Assembly: GCA_013365365.1 (NCBI GenBank)
Contig: JABVXU010000022.1
Coordinates: 310,001-374,000, forward strand
DNA length: 64,000 bases
From: Cruorifilaria tuberocauda
Lineage: Eukaryota; Nematoda; Chromadorea; Rhabditida; Onchocercidae
Direction: 5' to 3'
Part shown: piece by piece, positions 38,273 to 52,118 of the stretch
Position numbering within the stretch: the stretch's first letter is position 1
How the letters are laid out: each line of letters opens with the position of its first letter
Translations under genes and position numbers: made by a program
The notes under the pieces: generated by a model
Told to the model about the DNA's origin: nothing
Database searches by the model: none
Seen by the model: the letters and a program-made list of their open reading frames with translations, nothing else

Positions 38273-41200
38273 ATGGCACCAGTCGTCTCCTCCCAGTCAC
38301 CGCTCTCTCCCCTCATTGATATTGATGTAAGCGGCGACGAGCCGATCCGCCCGACAGCCGATGGTTTTACCGACGGTGGAACCCCCACAGCTCTACGCCG
38401 TACCATCAACTCGAGTTGCGAGTTGCCGCCCATTCACCGTTTGTGTTCGTCGATCGTTCTTCTCCTTCCGTGATTCTGGCTGTTTCCACTTTACGACTTC
38501 TCCACTTTCTTTCCTTTATCACGTGGCAAGAAAGAAATGGATTGATTGGATAACTATTTATGCTGCTAAATGAGGAAAAGGTCAACCTGCATTAACCTTT
38601 ACGTCCATTTTCAGGAGGAAAAAACTGCTAACAAAGAGAGAGAAGAAAGCAACCGCATGAAAATTTTGCAACCACCTAGTTTATTGCGCTTTCAGAGTTT
38701 TCCCTCAGTTGCCTAGTCATTCTCACCCTTTCCTTCCTTTTTCTTACTGCCAGCTACAGAAGGACTTTCAGAATGCTTCACATCTATCATTTCACTTCGC
38801 ACCTGAAAACATGCTTTCGGGAAATCAGAAAAAAATCAGTTTCTTGTAAGCAGTTAAAATAGCTTGAATCAATACGATACTCTTCCCGCATACTATTATA
38901 CTAATTCCACCTCTGTTTCATTTCATTTCTATTCACCTTATTTAACTGATTAATAAGCTTAATAGCTGCCGCATTTCACGGATTTTAATTCTATTTGTAG
39001 ATCAGTTTAAACTAAATTATCCATCTTAAAAGTATGTTTGGCTTTGAATAATAAATTTGAAACTTTGGTCTAATCATCATTATATAATTTTAATTATGAA
39101 GGAATACTTAAATATTTTTGAAATTCCCAACAAAACATCGGTTTCTCAATGAAACTGTGGAGAATTTCTGTGTAGTGTGAAATGAACTTGAACATTTGAC
39201 TCCAAATATGGGCGTTATCGTCGCCAGCCTTTTCATTTTTTTTTCAAAGTACTTTTTTCTCTCAATCATAGAAATTCGCTTCACAGTATTTATTTGGAAC
39301 AGAGTAATATCGAATGTGAATAAGTGAAAAAGAAGGGAACGAAATTTAAATGGCAAAAAGTTATCTCATAGCAGCTACGAGTAATTCTGAATCCGATTTC
39401 TATGACGAATTTTTCATTTATTCAAATTTCCGGAATAACAGTTCCTGTTACATAATGCGATCAAGGATACTACAAATATTATTGGAGCAAGAAGATTGGA
39501 TAATCATAATCTTAAGAGAAATGGAGCATTTGTCACTTGTAACGTCAAAAAAGTAAAAGTGAATGATTTACTACAAAGGATGTTTTTTGTCTACCCTGTG
39601 GGACTTTTTTCTCGAAATTCCCAGAAGAATTTGCAGTTACAAAATTCATTTTCATCTCATTCATATTTTCGACGGAAAATAGAAAATCGGTAGTTTCAAT
39701 TGATTTTGGAGGGATAATTGTAGAAAGAGTAGTCATCTCAAATTTGTGAAACTGTCTAAAAAGTTGAAGTAACATTTTGTATGATGACTTCTTATTTTTC
39801 TAATTTAAAAATACAATTGTTTAGCCTTTCTTGGATGAATCTCTAAAAATCTATTCCATCAAAATTATCAATTTAATTAAGGGATGAATTTTGAAAACAT
39901 CAGATAATGTAGGAATTTCAGACTTCAAGCTAGTGAGAAACAGCATATACATGCTTAATTAGTGTTTTTCTCCTCCCATTAATGATCTTTCTATTTTGGC
40001 CATTTAAATTTAACAGCAAAAATCGACAAAACCAAATCGATGCTTCTTTTTTCTCCTTTTTTTCAAAATTAGATTGAGCAAAAATACTATAATTAAGTGG
40101 TTTAAAAATTTTTCATTCATTTTGTTAAACTGCGATAAAATATCATCGATGGAATGCTCATTTATTCAGTGAATGATAAGTTTTGTCAGATTATAAGTTT
40201 GCAACAACGACTGTGTTCGTTAGATGAATTGCTTAATCACAATTCATATTCCGTAGCATCATCTTCATCTCATTCATCTGATCAATGATTAACATATGCT
40301 GTTCTTAACGTAGTTGTCAGAATAGCTATTAAGCTATTTAATTGTCAGAACTGTTATTCGGCATGAATATTCTATTTACATTATTAAATTCAATTATTTT
40401 CATTCTCTGTAAAACAATTTTAACGTTCTAAAAATACAAAACGAAAGCTATGATTGTTTTTTTGCACTGCAGTAACTCTCAAAAAACTGTAGAAGACATT
40501 CGTTCTTCACGGTTAAAAACGATTACATTTCGTATGAGAGAAAGGTCAGGCGATGAAATATTTTTGGGAAGGAGAAGGCCACCAATAGACGGTTGTTTCT
40601 TCGAAAGTGTATACTTTACCGTCTTAGTTTTTTCTTTCCTCATTTTTTAACGACATGAATTCAAAAAAATTTAAGTTATAACGAATTAGACATGACTTCA
40701 AAAGAAAAAAGGAAAAATATTTCCGGGGTATTTATACAAATTAAAAGATGTAAATTTTGAAAACCATCATCAGTGAGTACAGAAATATTAAAATGTTTTT
40801 CTTTTTTAAATATAAATCTGAATTTTTGCGTCAATACTTCTCACATAACCGCCAATTATAAGTTTGACTTATATTTTCGTTTTTCTAAAATTTATGAAAA
40901 CAAAAAGATTAAAAAAAAATTTAAGTCAAAGTTAAGAATTTCGTTATTCCAAGTAAAAGAAAAATTTATTTTTATCGAAGTGATGAAAGTATACGAACGG
41001 AAAGAAATGAAATGGACGTATAGACATAAATCCTCACTCTAGATAGGCGCATTTTTTCATCTCTTCAACTTTCCCTCCAATAACTAGTTTAATCAACTTT
41101 ATTTAGTTGCTTCTGATAGATCACATTCCTATTAAAAATATCTTTAGTCATCAGATTGATCATGATTTTTGAAGTCTCTTCGTCTGTTATTTATATCTTC

Positions 41201-44200
41201 CCATATGTGATTTTGCCAGGAACTATTTATTTAGTTTAAGGCTTTTTCCATGTCAGTTGTTATTATTTGATTCTATTGAACCAATGACGCTTTAAAAGGC
41301 AATAATATACTACCAATGCATCCACACCTTTTTTCGCGGAATTGATCGCCGACATCATTGACATCGCTCATATCGGTTTTTTTCTCCTTTTTTGTGAACC
41401 GGGTTTTTTGTATCGATGAAACCATGGGGTAAGAGCTGTTAGTGCTGTGAAGGTAGTTTTTATGTTGGTGGTGACGGTGCCTGTTGGCAAATGTCCTCTC
41501 TTGCTCCGTCCATCCTTTTCAATGGTATTATTACTTGGTGTAAGGCAGTACCAACCAAACCAACATAAAAAAGGCACCCTGGTTTCAGTATTGGTCGTTT
41601 TGTTGTAGCATTGGAAGGTAAATGAAAAGAGGGGAGGGTGAGGAAAAAAGGAAAAGGATGGATTCACGGATGCTTATATTTATTCCCTTTCACCTTATCC
41701 TGTTCATATCATATCATATCACATCGCTCTCCTAATTTTACGCTTTTTTCTCTCTCCCAAGTAGAGAACAACAACTTTCAAATCTTACTGCATTAACTAT
41801 ATTTTTGGAATAGCTAAAATGTTGTAAATTGCTATTAATATTATCATAAAAATCATTTTCATAGCGAAATTCGTTTATTTCCGTTTAGTGATAGAGTTTT
41901 GCTTCTTATTTGCATATTCCTTAAATATGAAAAAGTTACAAAGCAATCAATTGTAGCATTGGGACATTAGGCTGAGATTGTTTCGATAGTGTATGATTTC
42001 TCTTCTCAACTGATATTTTAAAAACAATTATCAGGAAATTTCAATTAGCCAATTTATTACTGAAAAATCTTCTATTTTCCAGCTAAAATAGGATAGTGAC
42101 ATGGTGAAGTGAAGAGATGTCTCCTACAGCTCATCCTTTAGCGAACTGTTACTAATCAGCTTTTTCATATTAAGAATAATTTTATTTCCGTTACGTGAAT
42201 TGAATGAAGTGAAGGTGAAACGGCATAGTGCTCATAGACTGTTTTTCAAAATGCACTAACATGGACATTCAAAGGTATGCTAAGTCATACAGCTTAAACT
42301 TTGAATAATAAGGTGAAATGTATTGTAAGAGTGGAAGAATATTTATTAAAAGAATCACTAGAATTATGCTTTCAGGTACATGAGAAAAGAAAATCTTAGA
42401 TAAATATTTCTACGATTAGTAAATGATTATTTCCACAAGATTCCATTTTTTTTTCAAGGAACACCGCTATAATCAATTTAGTTTTATTTCTTCTATAGTG
42501 GTTGAGGTGAAGTAATGATTGTATATTCAGGTTTTTACCAAAAAATATTTGGAAATGTCAAGAGTAATTGAAATTTGTAATTTGAAACCCATCACTCAGA
42601 AACATAGTTTTAGTTACGTATAATGGATTAAAGACATGTGACGTATAACATGTAGATGAAATATTTGCAAACATAGAATAAAACTTCTCATCATGCTAAT
42701 TTGCATTTTTTTAGCTTAAAGTTTATTCAGTTATTGCTTCAAAATAGCGTTAGATTTAGGGCTTCAAAATAGCTAATTGGTGCACGCTGCAAATAATGTC
42801 TTTCTTATCTCATGCGAACCAATCACTGATATGGAAAGCTAAAAATGGAGTCATGTGCTAACTAATAAATATAATATGACAGGCATAGCTGCATAGGTCT
42901 TCATAAATACTGGTAAAAGGAAGCCATGTAAATGATATGATATGATATGGGTCAATCAGTAGCACTATCAGATTACAGTAATAAAAGAGATTTGGTTAGA
43001 GCTGTTTTAGGAACGCTGAAGGACGCATATTTTGTGAATTCGCTTCAAAATAACTGGTTTTTGTTGCTGGAAATAAAAAAAGAATGAAAAAATAGAAGGA
43101 ACATTGCTAGTGGAAGATTGTATTGATGGATAAGAGAAGGGCAGGAAAAGAAGAAGGAGAATATCTCCATTGAAAATTTTGAAAAACTCCCTTGGAGAGA
43201 GAAAGAAAGAAAGAGAGAGAGGTAGAAATAAAGGAAGAAGGAAGCTTGTACCGCGATATTTCGCTTGCATATCGAAGGGTAGAGAGCGGTCAATAGCTTT
43301 TTATTCTCTTCATTGCCTACCCACGATTTCTTTTTTCTTGAGAACGCTTGAAGAATGGAACAATCACCGTAAAGATTAAGCCATAGCTTTAGGCAGTTCA
43401 CCTGTCTGCATTCCAGAGGTGTGGGATCCCGATATGAAATATCGCATTTTTATTCTTGATCCCTTGTACTTGGCAGTCGTTTTATCTGAACTTTAGATGA
43501 CGCCGAAACTTCTGATTAGCAACGTAATATTTTTTATTTTGTACTTCATTAAAGGAAATGGAACAATTAAGGGAATAATAGTACTTTCATAAAACACAAT
43601 GATAATATGATTAAATGTTTAGAGTTTCAAGAAATCAACATCATCTTTCTACTTACTCAGCAAAAATAAAAGTTATAAATTACTGGGGCATATTCGGGAG
43701 GTAGTTCCATTTCTAGTAAATTTCCTAGAAGTATCGGATAATTTTGATTCATATTATATCGTTAAATATTACTGTTTGTTATAAAGAACTTGTTATAAAG
43801 GTTTGATAAATTGAAAATGAATCCAACCACAGAATATAACAAATGTAATGTCACAAATTCTGTTTGTGTTGAATATAACGGGAAAGCGAGTAACATTTAT
43901 AATTTGAGAATTTTAAGCAAAAAGCTAAAAAAATGTTGAGAAAAATGATGTCGTCGATTTTCATATTGTAATTAGATAACTTCAAGTTGAAAGTACGATA
44001 TAAGTAACTAAAATTTTGAGGAAATGACGGGAAAGGAGCATTTCTCTTAGCTGCGTAACACATTTTTTAAGCCTTTTTTAAATAGGAAAAAAGTTTTCAC
44101 TTCAGTCATAGTAAAGTCATGTTAATTTTTAGATATTTTCTTTATTCATTAAATTTATGTCTAAATAAAATATCATCAGAAAGATTCGCATCTTTCTTCC

Positions 44201-47200
44201 TTCTTTACTCTTATAACATTGATTACAAAAAATAAAACCTTTTTAATATCTGAAATATATAGGGAATGATAAAACGTGAACTGAAAAACCATACCTGTCC
44301 AATAATTTTTATTCAAAAATAATAGCAAACACATGCTAAGAATTACAATTCAAATAGTTTCTTTATATTCAGTGACATGGGATCAGATATTAGCTTCACT
44401 GTTTCCTTTTTAAAGACAAAAATAGTCAGGTGTTTAAGTTACTGCCATTTATTTAGATAAATTGAATGATCTTCTGACAGAATATAAATTTTTATATTGG
44501 ATGATCGATACTCAATGTGTATGCACTTCGTTGTTCTTACAGTAATCACAAAAGAGCCTAGAACTTTTGAAAATCACTTTGCCATCCGCATGAAATCATT
44601 TTTTCTTTTCCGGACTTTCTTTCCTCAATTTTCGGCAGTACGTTCGTTTCTTTTTTTTTTTATTTTTTCATGTCAATTTCGAAGTGTGTATGCTTCGGTA
44701 TACCTCCAGTGATTAAAACATATACAGGAGAGAACTGGATGACATGGAAGAACGGTGATTACTTAATTCTTTTTTCATTTTCATTTTTTTCCTTTTCAAG
44801 TGCTAATTGCCAGATGATACTTTGTTCTTTTCATCTTCTCTCTAATTCGCATTCCAGCAAAAATAAATTTGATTTTTCCAGTTAAATTAAAAAATTGCTC
44901 CTTTTTTAAGAGTTATAAACGTTCTATTCATTCATTGATAATTTCTTGAACTGTTGTTTATTCATTTGAGTTATTTTAGTAAGTTTTATCATTTTTTATA
45001 AATTTTACAAATTGGGATTTTACAGAGTTCGAAAAAAAGGAAAAATAATATTTAACAAATGAAAGATTATTTGCTATAGTAGTAGCATATAAAATATGCT
45101 GCAAACTCACAGGAAAATAACGTTCTTTTTGCCAAAAAACGACCATTAAAAAAGGACCAATTTGTGTGGGTATAATTAGAACATTCGATATCGGTTCTTC
45201 TAACTTCCATCCATACATTTCTTATGCTAGAATAGTCCAAGAAAGAATAATAAAAAGAAAAATAAAAAAAATCTTAACTCTTCCTATCAGTTTCTCTTAC
45301 TGCCTTTTGTTCGAAATATTCGGAATGGGTGAAGACCACCCAATGTGTTATTTTCAAAACTGAATGTGAAAGATACTCTTCATTTCTTTTCCCTTCTTTT
45401 TTAGCAACCAAATGATTCATAGAACTTAATGATTTTTTAGTTGTTACTGTCCTCAAAAAAGGCAAATGACAAGAATGTTAATTGGAAGTAGCAATACTCT
45501 TTATTTTTTGCCCCTTTTTTTCTTGTTCTCGAAAAATGTTTTCATTTTGTTTCTTCTTGTTTCTTTGATGAAAAACATTTTTGCATATTTGCGGTAAAGT
45601 TTTCATTTCAGCATTTCACACAAGCTGATATTTTGTTCCCTTTTTCTTTTGCAGGTTTTTTATGTAACCAAATCAGCCCCGGACGCTATCAAATAGTGTT
45701 CACGGGGGATTAGATCAGCAACAGCTTTGAAGATTCGTTTCCTTCTAACCGGTCTGTATTATTCATATATAGCATCGAATGCATTATTTGTGTGCAAAGC
45801 ACCAGCACAATCATTATCATTATCAGGGTCAATTTAACACCAGAGCTGATCTCCTAATTTATTACTGTTATTATTATCATTACTCATTGCTATTCTTATC
45901 GTACTGAAAACGATTACAACAATCCGAATTTTTTCTTTCCTAGCTATAGCAGTCACTAGGTTACATTTTGGCTGAAATATTGATTTCATTGGGATAATTT
46001 AAGTGAAACTGGAAAGCTAAAGAAATACATCTGCTATAAGTTTCCGTTACTATGCATATATATTTTGTGCTTCAGTGAAAAAAAATTTTTTGTGGAATTG
46101 TTTGCTGTATATCTTTTTTACCGAAGAGTACCCTCAATTCTTTCATTTGGAAACGGTGTTTTTCTTGGAAAAACAGATTGGAAGACCTGGATCTGGCGAC
46201 GAAGACCCAGGGTGAACTTCCGCAACTAGACGACAAAATTTCTGAGCTACCAAGCACACCAAGCCCGTCTTCATCGATTATCGCACCACCACGGCAGCAG
46301 CCAAGGTTATCTTCAGTTAAATAATCATTCTATCGGTGGATAGGAAGAAGTTGAGTAGAAAATGGCTCTTTATAAATCCTTCTCCAGTTTTATCATATTG
46401 ACTGATGTCAGTAAGAAATTTCGGGGCACTCCAAGGAATGAGGATTTTTAACCTTCATTCTCAGTTTTCAATAGACTTATTTTTCAGATTAGACTAATTA
46501 AACAAGCTTTAGAAGAGGAAATATTCTTTACTTTAATTAAAAAGTTGCATCATTAGGCAAAAACATAAGGATTAAACATTGAAATGAACGAAATAAAAAA
46601 CTGTTGGCAAATGAAATGAGTAAATTGTAATCATCAGAATCAAATATCTCCATAGTATCATATCTTTCAGTTACATATTTAACCTTTTTCATTAAATTTA
46701 GGTCAGGTAGCAGACAACCGACAACTTTTTCGGAATGGCAGCTACTTGCTGTACTTCATCGGGCCAATTTATTGCAGTATTATGACGAATTTATTGCTCA
46801 AGGTTAAAGGATTTACAGATTTTTTAGCAATTTTTAAGTTCATGTCTCCGTGTTCCGATTTCGATTTTGTAAATGTGAATTTGAATTCAATCTGTTCCTA
46901 CTGCCCTATTTTTAGCTTTGATAATAGAGAATGAAGAAAATTAGAGAAAAAATGAGAAAGTAAGGGCTAATAGCTTTAAAATTTTCATATAACTTTGATT
47001 TCATGCAAATACGCAACATTTATTCACCCACAATTATAATAAAGTATAAGTTTTCCTTCGAAAAAATTTTTACTAGTGAGAATATAGTGGCTTTAATGGT
47101 TTCAAATACTTTTTTAGAAATTTGATATGAATTTTAGGTTGTTCTTTTCTCTTAAGTAAAATTAATTATAATATTTGCGTGATAATTTTCTTTTTGCTTT

Positions 47201-50200
47201 TTCCTTTCCTTTGAATCCTTTGTTGAAGAAGATGGTAATGAGATACTTCATCAAATTATGCATTTAAAGCCTTAAATCTAATGGTGCTATAATCAGTTAA
47301 ATTTTTTCTAAAAAGTATATCCCACAGTTAGCAGACATTTTTTTCAAATTCCGAACTTTGGATATGTGTGATTTTAGGTAGATTCATATATTTGCGGTTT
47401 ATTTTGCATAATAGCTATAGATTTACAATTTCACTGAGACTTGGAACGACATGATACTTCTCGAATTATGGAATTCCGAAATTAATTCCATCCATGTTAT
47501 TGTCAATATTGTAAATTTGATAGAGATTATGATGAAGAACGCGCGCAAATTGAATTCGATTCCTTCACAATTTCGAGAAATCTTGCACTTCAGGATAAAG
47601 TTCTCACAGCTACAATATCTATGCTATGCGATCGAAGATATTTGATAATCTTTAGAAGATAGTTTCTGGGAGCATTTGAAGGAACAAAGTGAATTTTTAA
47701 TTGAATTAGAGAATTTAATTGGATTTTCACATTTATATTAGGTGCGTCCTTTGTCGCTGAATTCTTGGCTTACAGAACAGACTACTTTAATTGATGTTTT
47801 ACTTTGACTTCATAATTATCCATCAATTATAGTTATTTAGATATTTATCTAAGTTTCGTGGTTTTGTTGTTATACGGTAATCGATTTTCAGTTTTTAGGC
47901 GGGGATGACATCAATCAGTTCATGACATGCGACGAACATGAATTCCTGGAAATAATGTCGGTGGTTGGAATGGCCTCAAAGCCGCTTCATGTCCGACGGT
48001 TTCAACGGACGCTTACTGTCAGTAATTCCTGTAATAATTGTTTTCAGTGCAATTGTATTTGTACTTTTCTTGGCAAAAATAATTCTTCACGTTTTCACTT
48101 TTTTATTATCCGTCAGATCGAATTTTTAATTCAAGATTTTATGTTATTTGCAAATGGAAAAGTGCAAGAATGCATATAATAAAACTTTTGACATAGTGCT
48201 TTAAACTTTCAACTTTTTCAATGCTATGGTGGAATATCAATGTTAATTTGAGGAATTCAGTAAAGATCCGGACGCATTCAACCTGATTGCTATCCAGCAG
48301 ATCGGTTTGCCACCAGCTGCGAGCTATGGATACATCCCTCCGACGTCATCAGCTACTCAAACTGCTGCCTTGCAATTCCTTCTGTCATCACAGAATCTCG
48401 CTGCTGCAAGTTTGGCTGTTGCTGCTGGTTTGCCATGCACTAGTCCGTCCATTACTGTAATTTTTCAGTTTTTCCTAGGGAATTATCAAAAAAGTTGAGT
48501 GCCAACTAGTTAATAACAAAACATTTCGAAGTCCGAATTTTCTGCAATTTTTTTAAATTTCAATTTAAAGGAAAAAAAGCAGCAAATAATTCATTTTTTT
48601 AATCATTTGGCTAAGTAATTTTTAGAAAAATTTTCCAGCATGATCAAAGCTCACCGCGGTCACTCTTACAGCCACTGGTATCAGGTCAGTTTGGTGTTTA
48701 TTCAGATTATTTGCATAACTTCTCTATAGTTGTATAATTACCAAGAAATCATTTGGCAATAATGAAAAATTATTTTGTTTAATTGAAATAAAAAATAGTT
48801 CTTATTAACAAATTATAATCAATTTCAGTGCAACTTGTATTCTTAATCGTGGTGCTTTGGAAAATAAATTTAAGTTCTAATAATTTAATTTTTCTCAATA
48901 TAGTTCTATGAGTATCTGTTTAATTGGAATGATAAAGAATGATATGTTGAAGGATTAATTAAAAATTAATTGTAGCATCAGATTCGTTGCATGAATTATT
49001 CAATGCTGCAACGGTTGCAGCGGTAGCCGGAGTTGGCACTTCAGGGACAACATCCACCACAGCAACTATCGGTGCTACGGCAAACGTGATGGCCGGTGAT
49101 TTCCTGACAAGTTTAGTGACTGGTATGCCGCAATCAAGCGGTAGTTGTAGTAGCGGTGTTGCATCTAATTCCATCCAGGGATTGGAATCAGCGACATCAT
49201 CCAAGGTCGCATCCTCCTCCACAGAACATACGGCCACGACATCGGGACTAATTCAACTTTCTGTCGGTTCTCCAACTAGTAGTAACGAAGCAAACTGTGA
49301 TTTCGATCAACTAGGAGTGGGTGAGTCGTAATTTTATCGCAAAGATGATTTTTATCTTTGTAGAATAATTATGATTAAAAAGACCGGTAAAGCATGGTAA
49401 GGAAATTTTGCTTTCTTCTTTTCTCACATGACAAACTTATAAAAATTTATGCTAATAAACTATAAAGGATTTATCATAATAATTTTGAAGGGACGAGCGC
49501 AGCATCAGAAACACCAGTATTAACGGAAGCTCAAATTGGAAGGCTTGCTCAGTGTTCTCATCGTCTTATTGAACAAATGCCGCAACTTGAACCCAAATTA
49601 ATACAAAATAAGAAGAAAATTAGTCGGCAAGTTTTTGGAAGAATTACTTAATTCATTAGCGTCGTATTTTAATTGTATCCATTGAGTTTTTTAAATATTG
49701 AAATTAAATTAGACAAAAAATATTGAGTGCTAATATTAATTACACTATAACAAAAAGTAATGCCGATTCCTGTTTGATTTTTTCTAGAAGAAGACTAAAT
49801 TGGAAAAGTAGTGAAATTTTGCTAAGCTTACTATCTTTCAGTGTTCAATATGTCACATTACGCTTTGCAATAAAAGACAAATAGTTTAGTGATATTTCTG
49901 AATTAAGAAAATATTGGTGGAATGAATTTTAGTATTTTTTCAAATCAATTTTTTTCTTTCTTTTAAGAGAATTACTAGATGTGATGCAATTACCGTTTGG
50001 TTCACCGCAACGTCTACAAGAATATCGGAGATATTCAGCAATTTATGGGCGTTTTGATGCGAAACGGAAACCGGACAAACCGTTAACTTTGCATGAAGTT
50101 TCAGTTAATGAAGCAGCTGCACAGTTATGCCTTCGGCAACCTGCGCTTTTAACTAGACGTGACGAATTGTTTCCACTTGCTCGACAGGTTTAATAAATTT

Positions 50201-50998
50201 CAACTGAAAATCTTTACAAAATTTCGAGATTTTCGCTTCTTTCAATCATCTTTTTTACGATAATTTCCATTTACAGGTAGTAAAGGATGCGGGTTATAAC
50301 TATGTAAAAGGAATGAAGAAAGGTGAAGCAGATATTAAAAGGCAACGTTCGCTGATTGTAATGGATTCATTTTATCCCAGCGAACCATCGCAGTCTCCAC
50401 AAAGTTCTGCTTCAGCCGGGTAAATTCATCTATTACTAGCTTGAAGATTATTCAAACATCCAGGAGAATTTTTTGAACTTATCAAACTTTGTTTTATTGG
50501 AATTAAAGATACTAACTTAAAAGTTTGGTCCTTGGTCCATTTTCCTCTTTCAGTTAGAATGTTTATTTGTACAGATATTTTCGGAAATAGAAGTGCCTTC
50601 TGAATAAAATTAATTGTTTATTTTAAATGCCAAACTTTGTTGTTAATTGAGGACAATTTTAAAAAATCAAATAGGTTATTTCAGTTTCTACTAAAAATTG
50701 CAGAAGTCCAGGATTAGATGAAAGTACTATTGATGATGTAAATGAATTAACTGCTGCATCATCATCATCTTCGCTGGTAGCAGTGGTCGGTAAATGTGAT
50801 GATGTCGGATCAGTCATTACATCCAATCGGAAAAAACGTCGTCGGGAATCGTCACAAGAACAGGAACAGTTGGAATTATCGTCAAGTGTGGCACCTCTTA
50901 TAACACCGGAAAAGCAGCAAAAATTAATCGTTAAACGACATGTTGCTGCTATTGAAAAACAATGCAATACAACCAGCGCTACTAATGATGATACATAG
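38273..50998 (+). CDS. mab-10: NAB transcriptional co-factor (NGFI-A binding protein family)
   Basis: Exons by eye: 38273-38326 (or longer), 46177-46305, 46702-46802, 47899-48017, 48253-48456, 48639-48684, 48976-49320, 49491-49626, 49968-50187, 50277-50419, 50704-50998; about 580 residues follow exon 1. NCD1 is unmistakable: [51 protein letters not shown]2 spans the exons from 49491 to 50419 ([47 protein letters not shown]). An Ala/Ser/Thr-rich linker separates them, and a basic NRKKRRRE near the C-terminus is a likely nuclear signal. NABs bind EGR-type zinc-finger factors through NCD1. In C. elegans MAB-10 works with LIN-29 in the larva-to-adult switch, and its mRNA is a LIN-41 target. Exon 1 at GTAAGC ends in phase 0, but exon 2 needs phase 2, so the exon 1-2 junction is unresolved: a later donor or a missing small exon is likely. 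Confidence 0.88.
38327..46176 (+). other. Large first intron of the NAB gene
   Basis: About 7.9 kb. No independent gene is supported. A short exon-like segment near 38615-38715 follows a TTTTCAG, with frame [23 protein letters not shown]-richer segment at about 45655-45760 after a CTTTTGCAG acceptor is stopped in all three frames and may be an untranslated exon. A purine-rich tract lies at 43190-43250. Open frames at 39108-39775, 40450-41042, 41368-41667, 43007-43401 and 44497-45465 look like chance or low complexity. Confidence 0.5.
49627..49967 (+). other. Probable GC-AG intron in the NAB gene
   Basis: Joining ..AGTCG to A.. across GCAAGT...TTTTAAG restores the frame (KKKISR then ELLDVMQL). 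The neighbouring GT (49631) gives the wrong phase unless poly-T intron sequence is translated. Confidence 0.6.
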
Positions 50999-51060
50999 CT
51001 TCCTTTCTTTCTCTCCGTCTTTCCCTCTGTAAAAGTTTAAATGCAATGTTTCTTTCAAAA

Positions 51061-51066
51061 AATAAA
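51061..51066 (+). terminator. Poly(A) signal of the NAB gene
   Basis: AATAAA 63 bases after the TAG at 50996-50998. Confidence 0.7.
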
Positions 51067-52118
51067 GTTTTGTTTTGGCCAAGTTTAAAAAATTAATAAT
51101 TTGTAACTTTAGGATTGCTGAGAAATAGACATTCCAGAAGAGTCTAGATTTGCTAAAATAAGGACAGTTTTGTATATCATTGATCTCATTGGTATTATCT
51201 ATGAAAGATGAAATGATTAATTTCTATTATTGCTATCCGAATGCAATCAAATGCTGAATTGGTGCCACTTCGTGTTTTCAGGATTTCCAATGCAATGATT
51301 GTTTCTGCAAAGCTGTTGTTGCATTCAGCGCTGTTTCCAGACTATTTAGTTTCATACCTGATTGTAAATCTTAATCATAATAATTGATTTATGGCTTTTG
51401 ATCCTAATGTTTTAGAAAAATTTTTATTCTTCAAGATAATTCCAGTCAGTTTTGGGTCATTCATTTCTTTGAAAAATTTTTTTTGAGTAAATTTAAATAG
51501 CATTAAATTCTGTTACATTTCCAGTTGCAGTAAAAAATTTTAGTTTAGTCTTTTCCTATTTATTATGAAGGAGAAATTTTTTAGTTATTTTGCGAGCATT
51601 ATTAACTTATTAAAATTTTCATTCTTTTTAAGCTTTGCGAAACTTATTACTGATATCTCTATGAGGTAATTTAATTGAATAGGAATCATCTAAATTTTAG
51701 GATTTATGAGAAAGATTGACAGTTGAGATTTCTGAGTATTAATGAAGCGTTAATGTATTGCCAAACAAAAATATATTGTGATTTTCTTTTTACGAAAATT
51801 TTCGATTGTTTTCAAAACAATCGCTTCGTTTCATCGTAAACTATTCAAATAAAATTGTGATATTCTCATTCTTTTCACGTAAGTATCATAAAACAGTGAA
51901 AATTTTTAGTGAAATTCATGGTTTTTTTTATAAAGAATACAAGGAATTGGAACTAGTAATGGAATAATAAGTACGAAATGGTAGGAAAACATTTAAATTT
52001 AAATGGACAGTTTAGAATGCAAATTCTGCTGATGTCGGCTTCTTCGCTGTTATGAGAAATGCTAACGTTGTCAACACCTCCGATCTATGAACGAAACAAA
52101 GCTTTACATCACTGATGT
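51067..52118. other. Intergenic, convergent gene ends
   Basis: No gene. A small perfect inverted repeat (CGATTGTTTT/AAAACAATCG with one central base) lies at 51803-51823, overlapping the palindrome CGAAAATTTTCG. Confidence 0.55.

Noticed and set aside
37785..38573. Many overlapping frames around the NAB promoter
   Set aside because: The GC-rich and CT/GA-rich composition removes stops on both strands; only the ATG at 38273, and possibly the one at 37736, have a sensible start and donor.
41368..41667. 99-codon minus-strand frame in NAB intron 1
   Set aside because: Low-complexity Thr/Phe-rich translation, no acceptor or donor arrangement, and it lies inside an intron of a well-supported gene.
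43007..43401. Minus-strand frames of 87 and 118 codons
   Set aside because: Phe/Ser/Leu runs opposite a GA-rich tract, with no exon borders.
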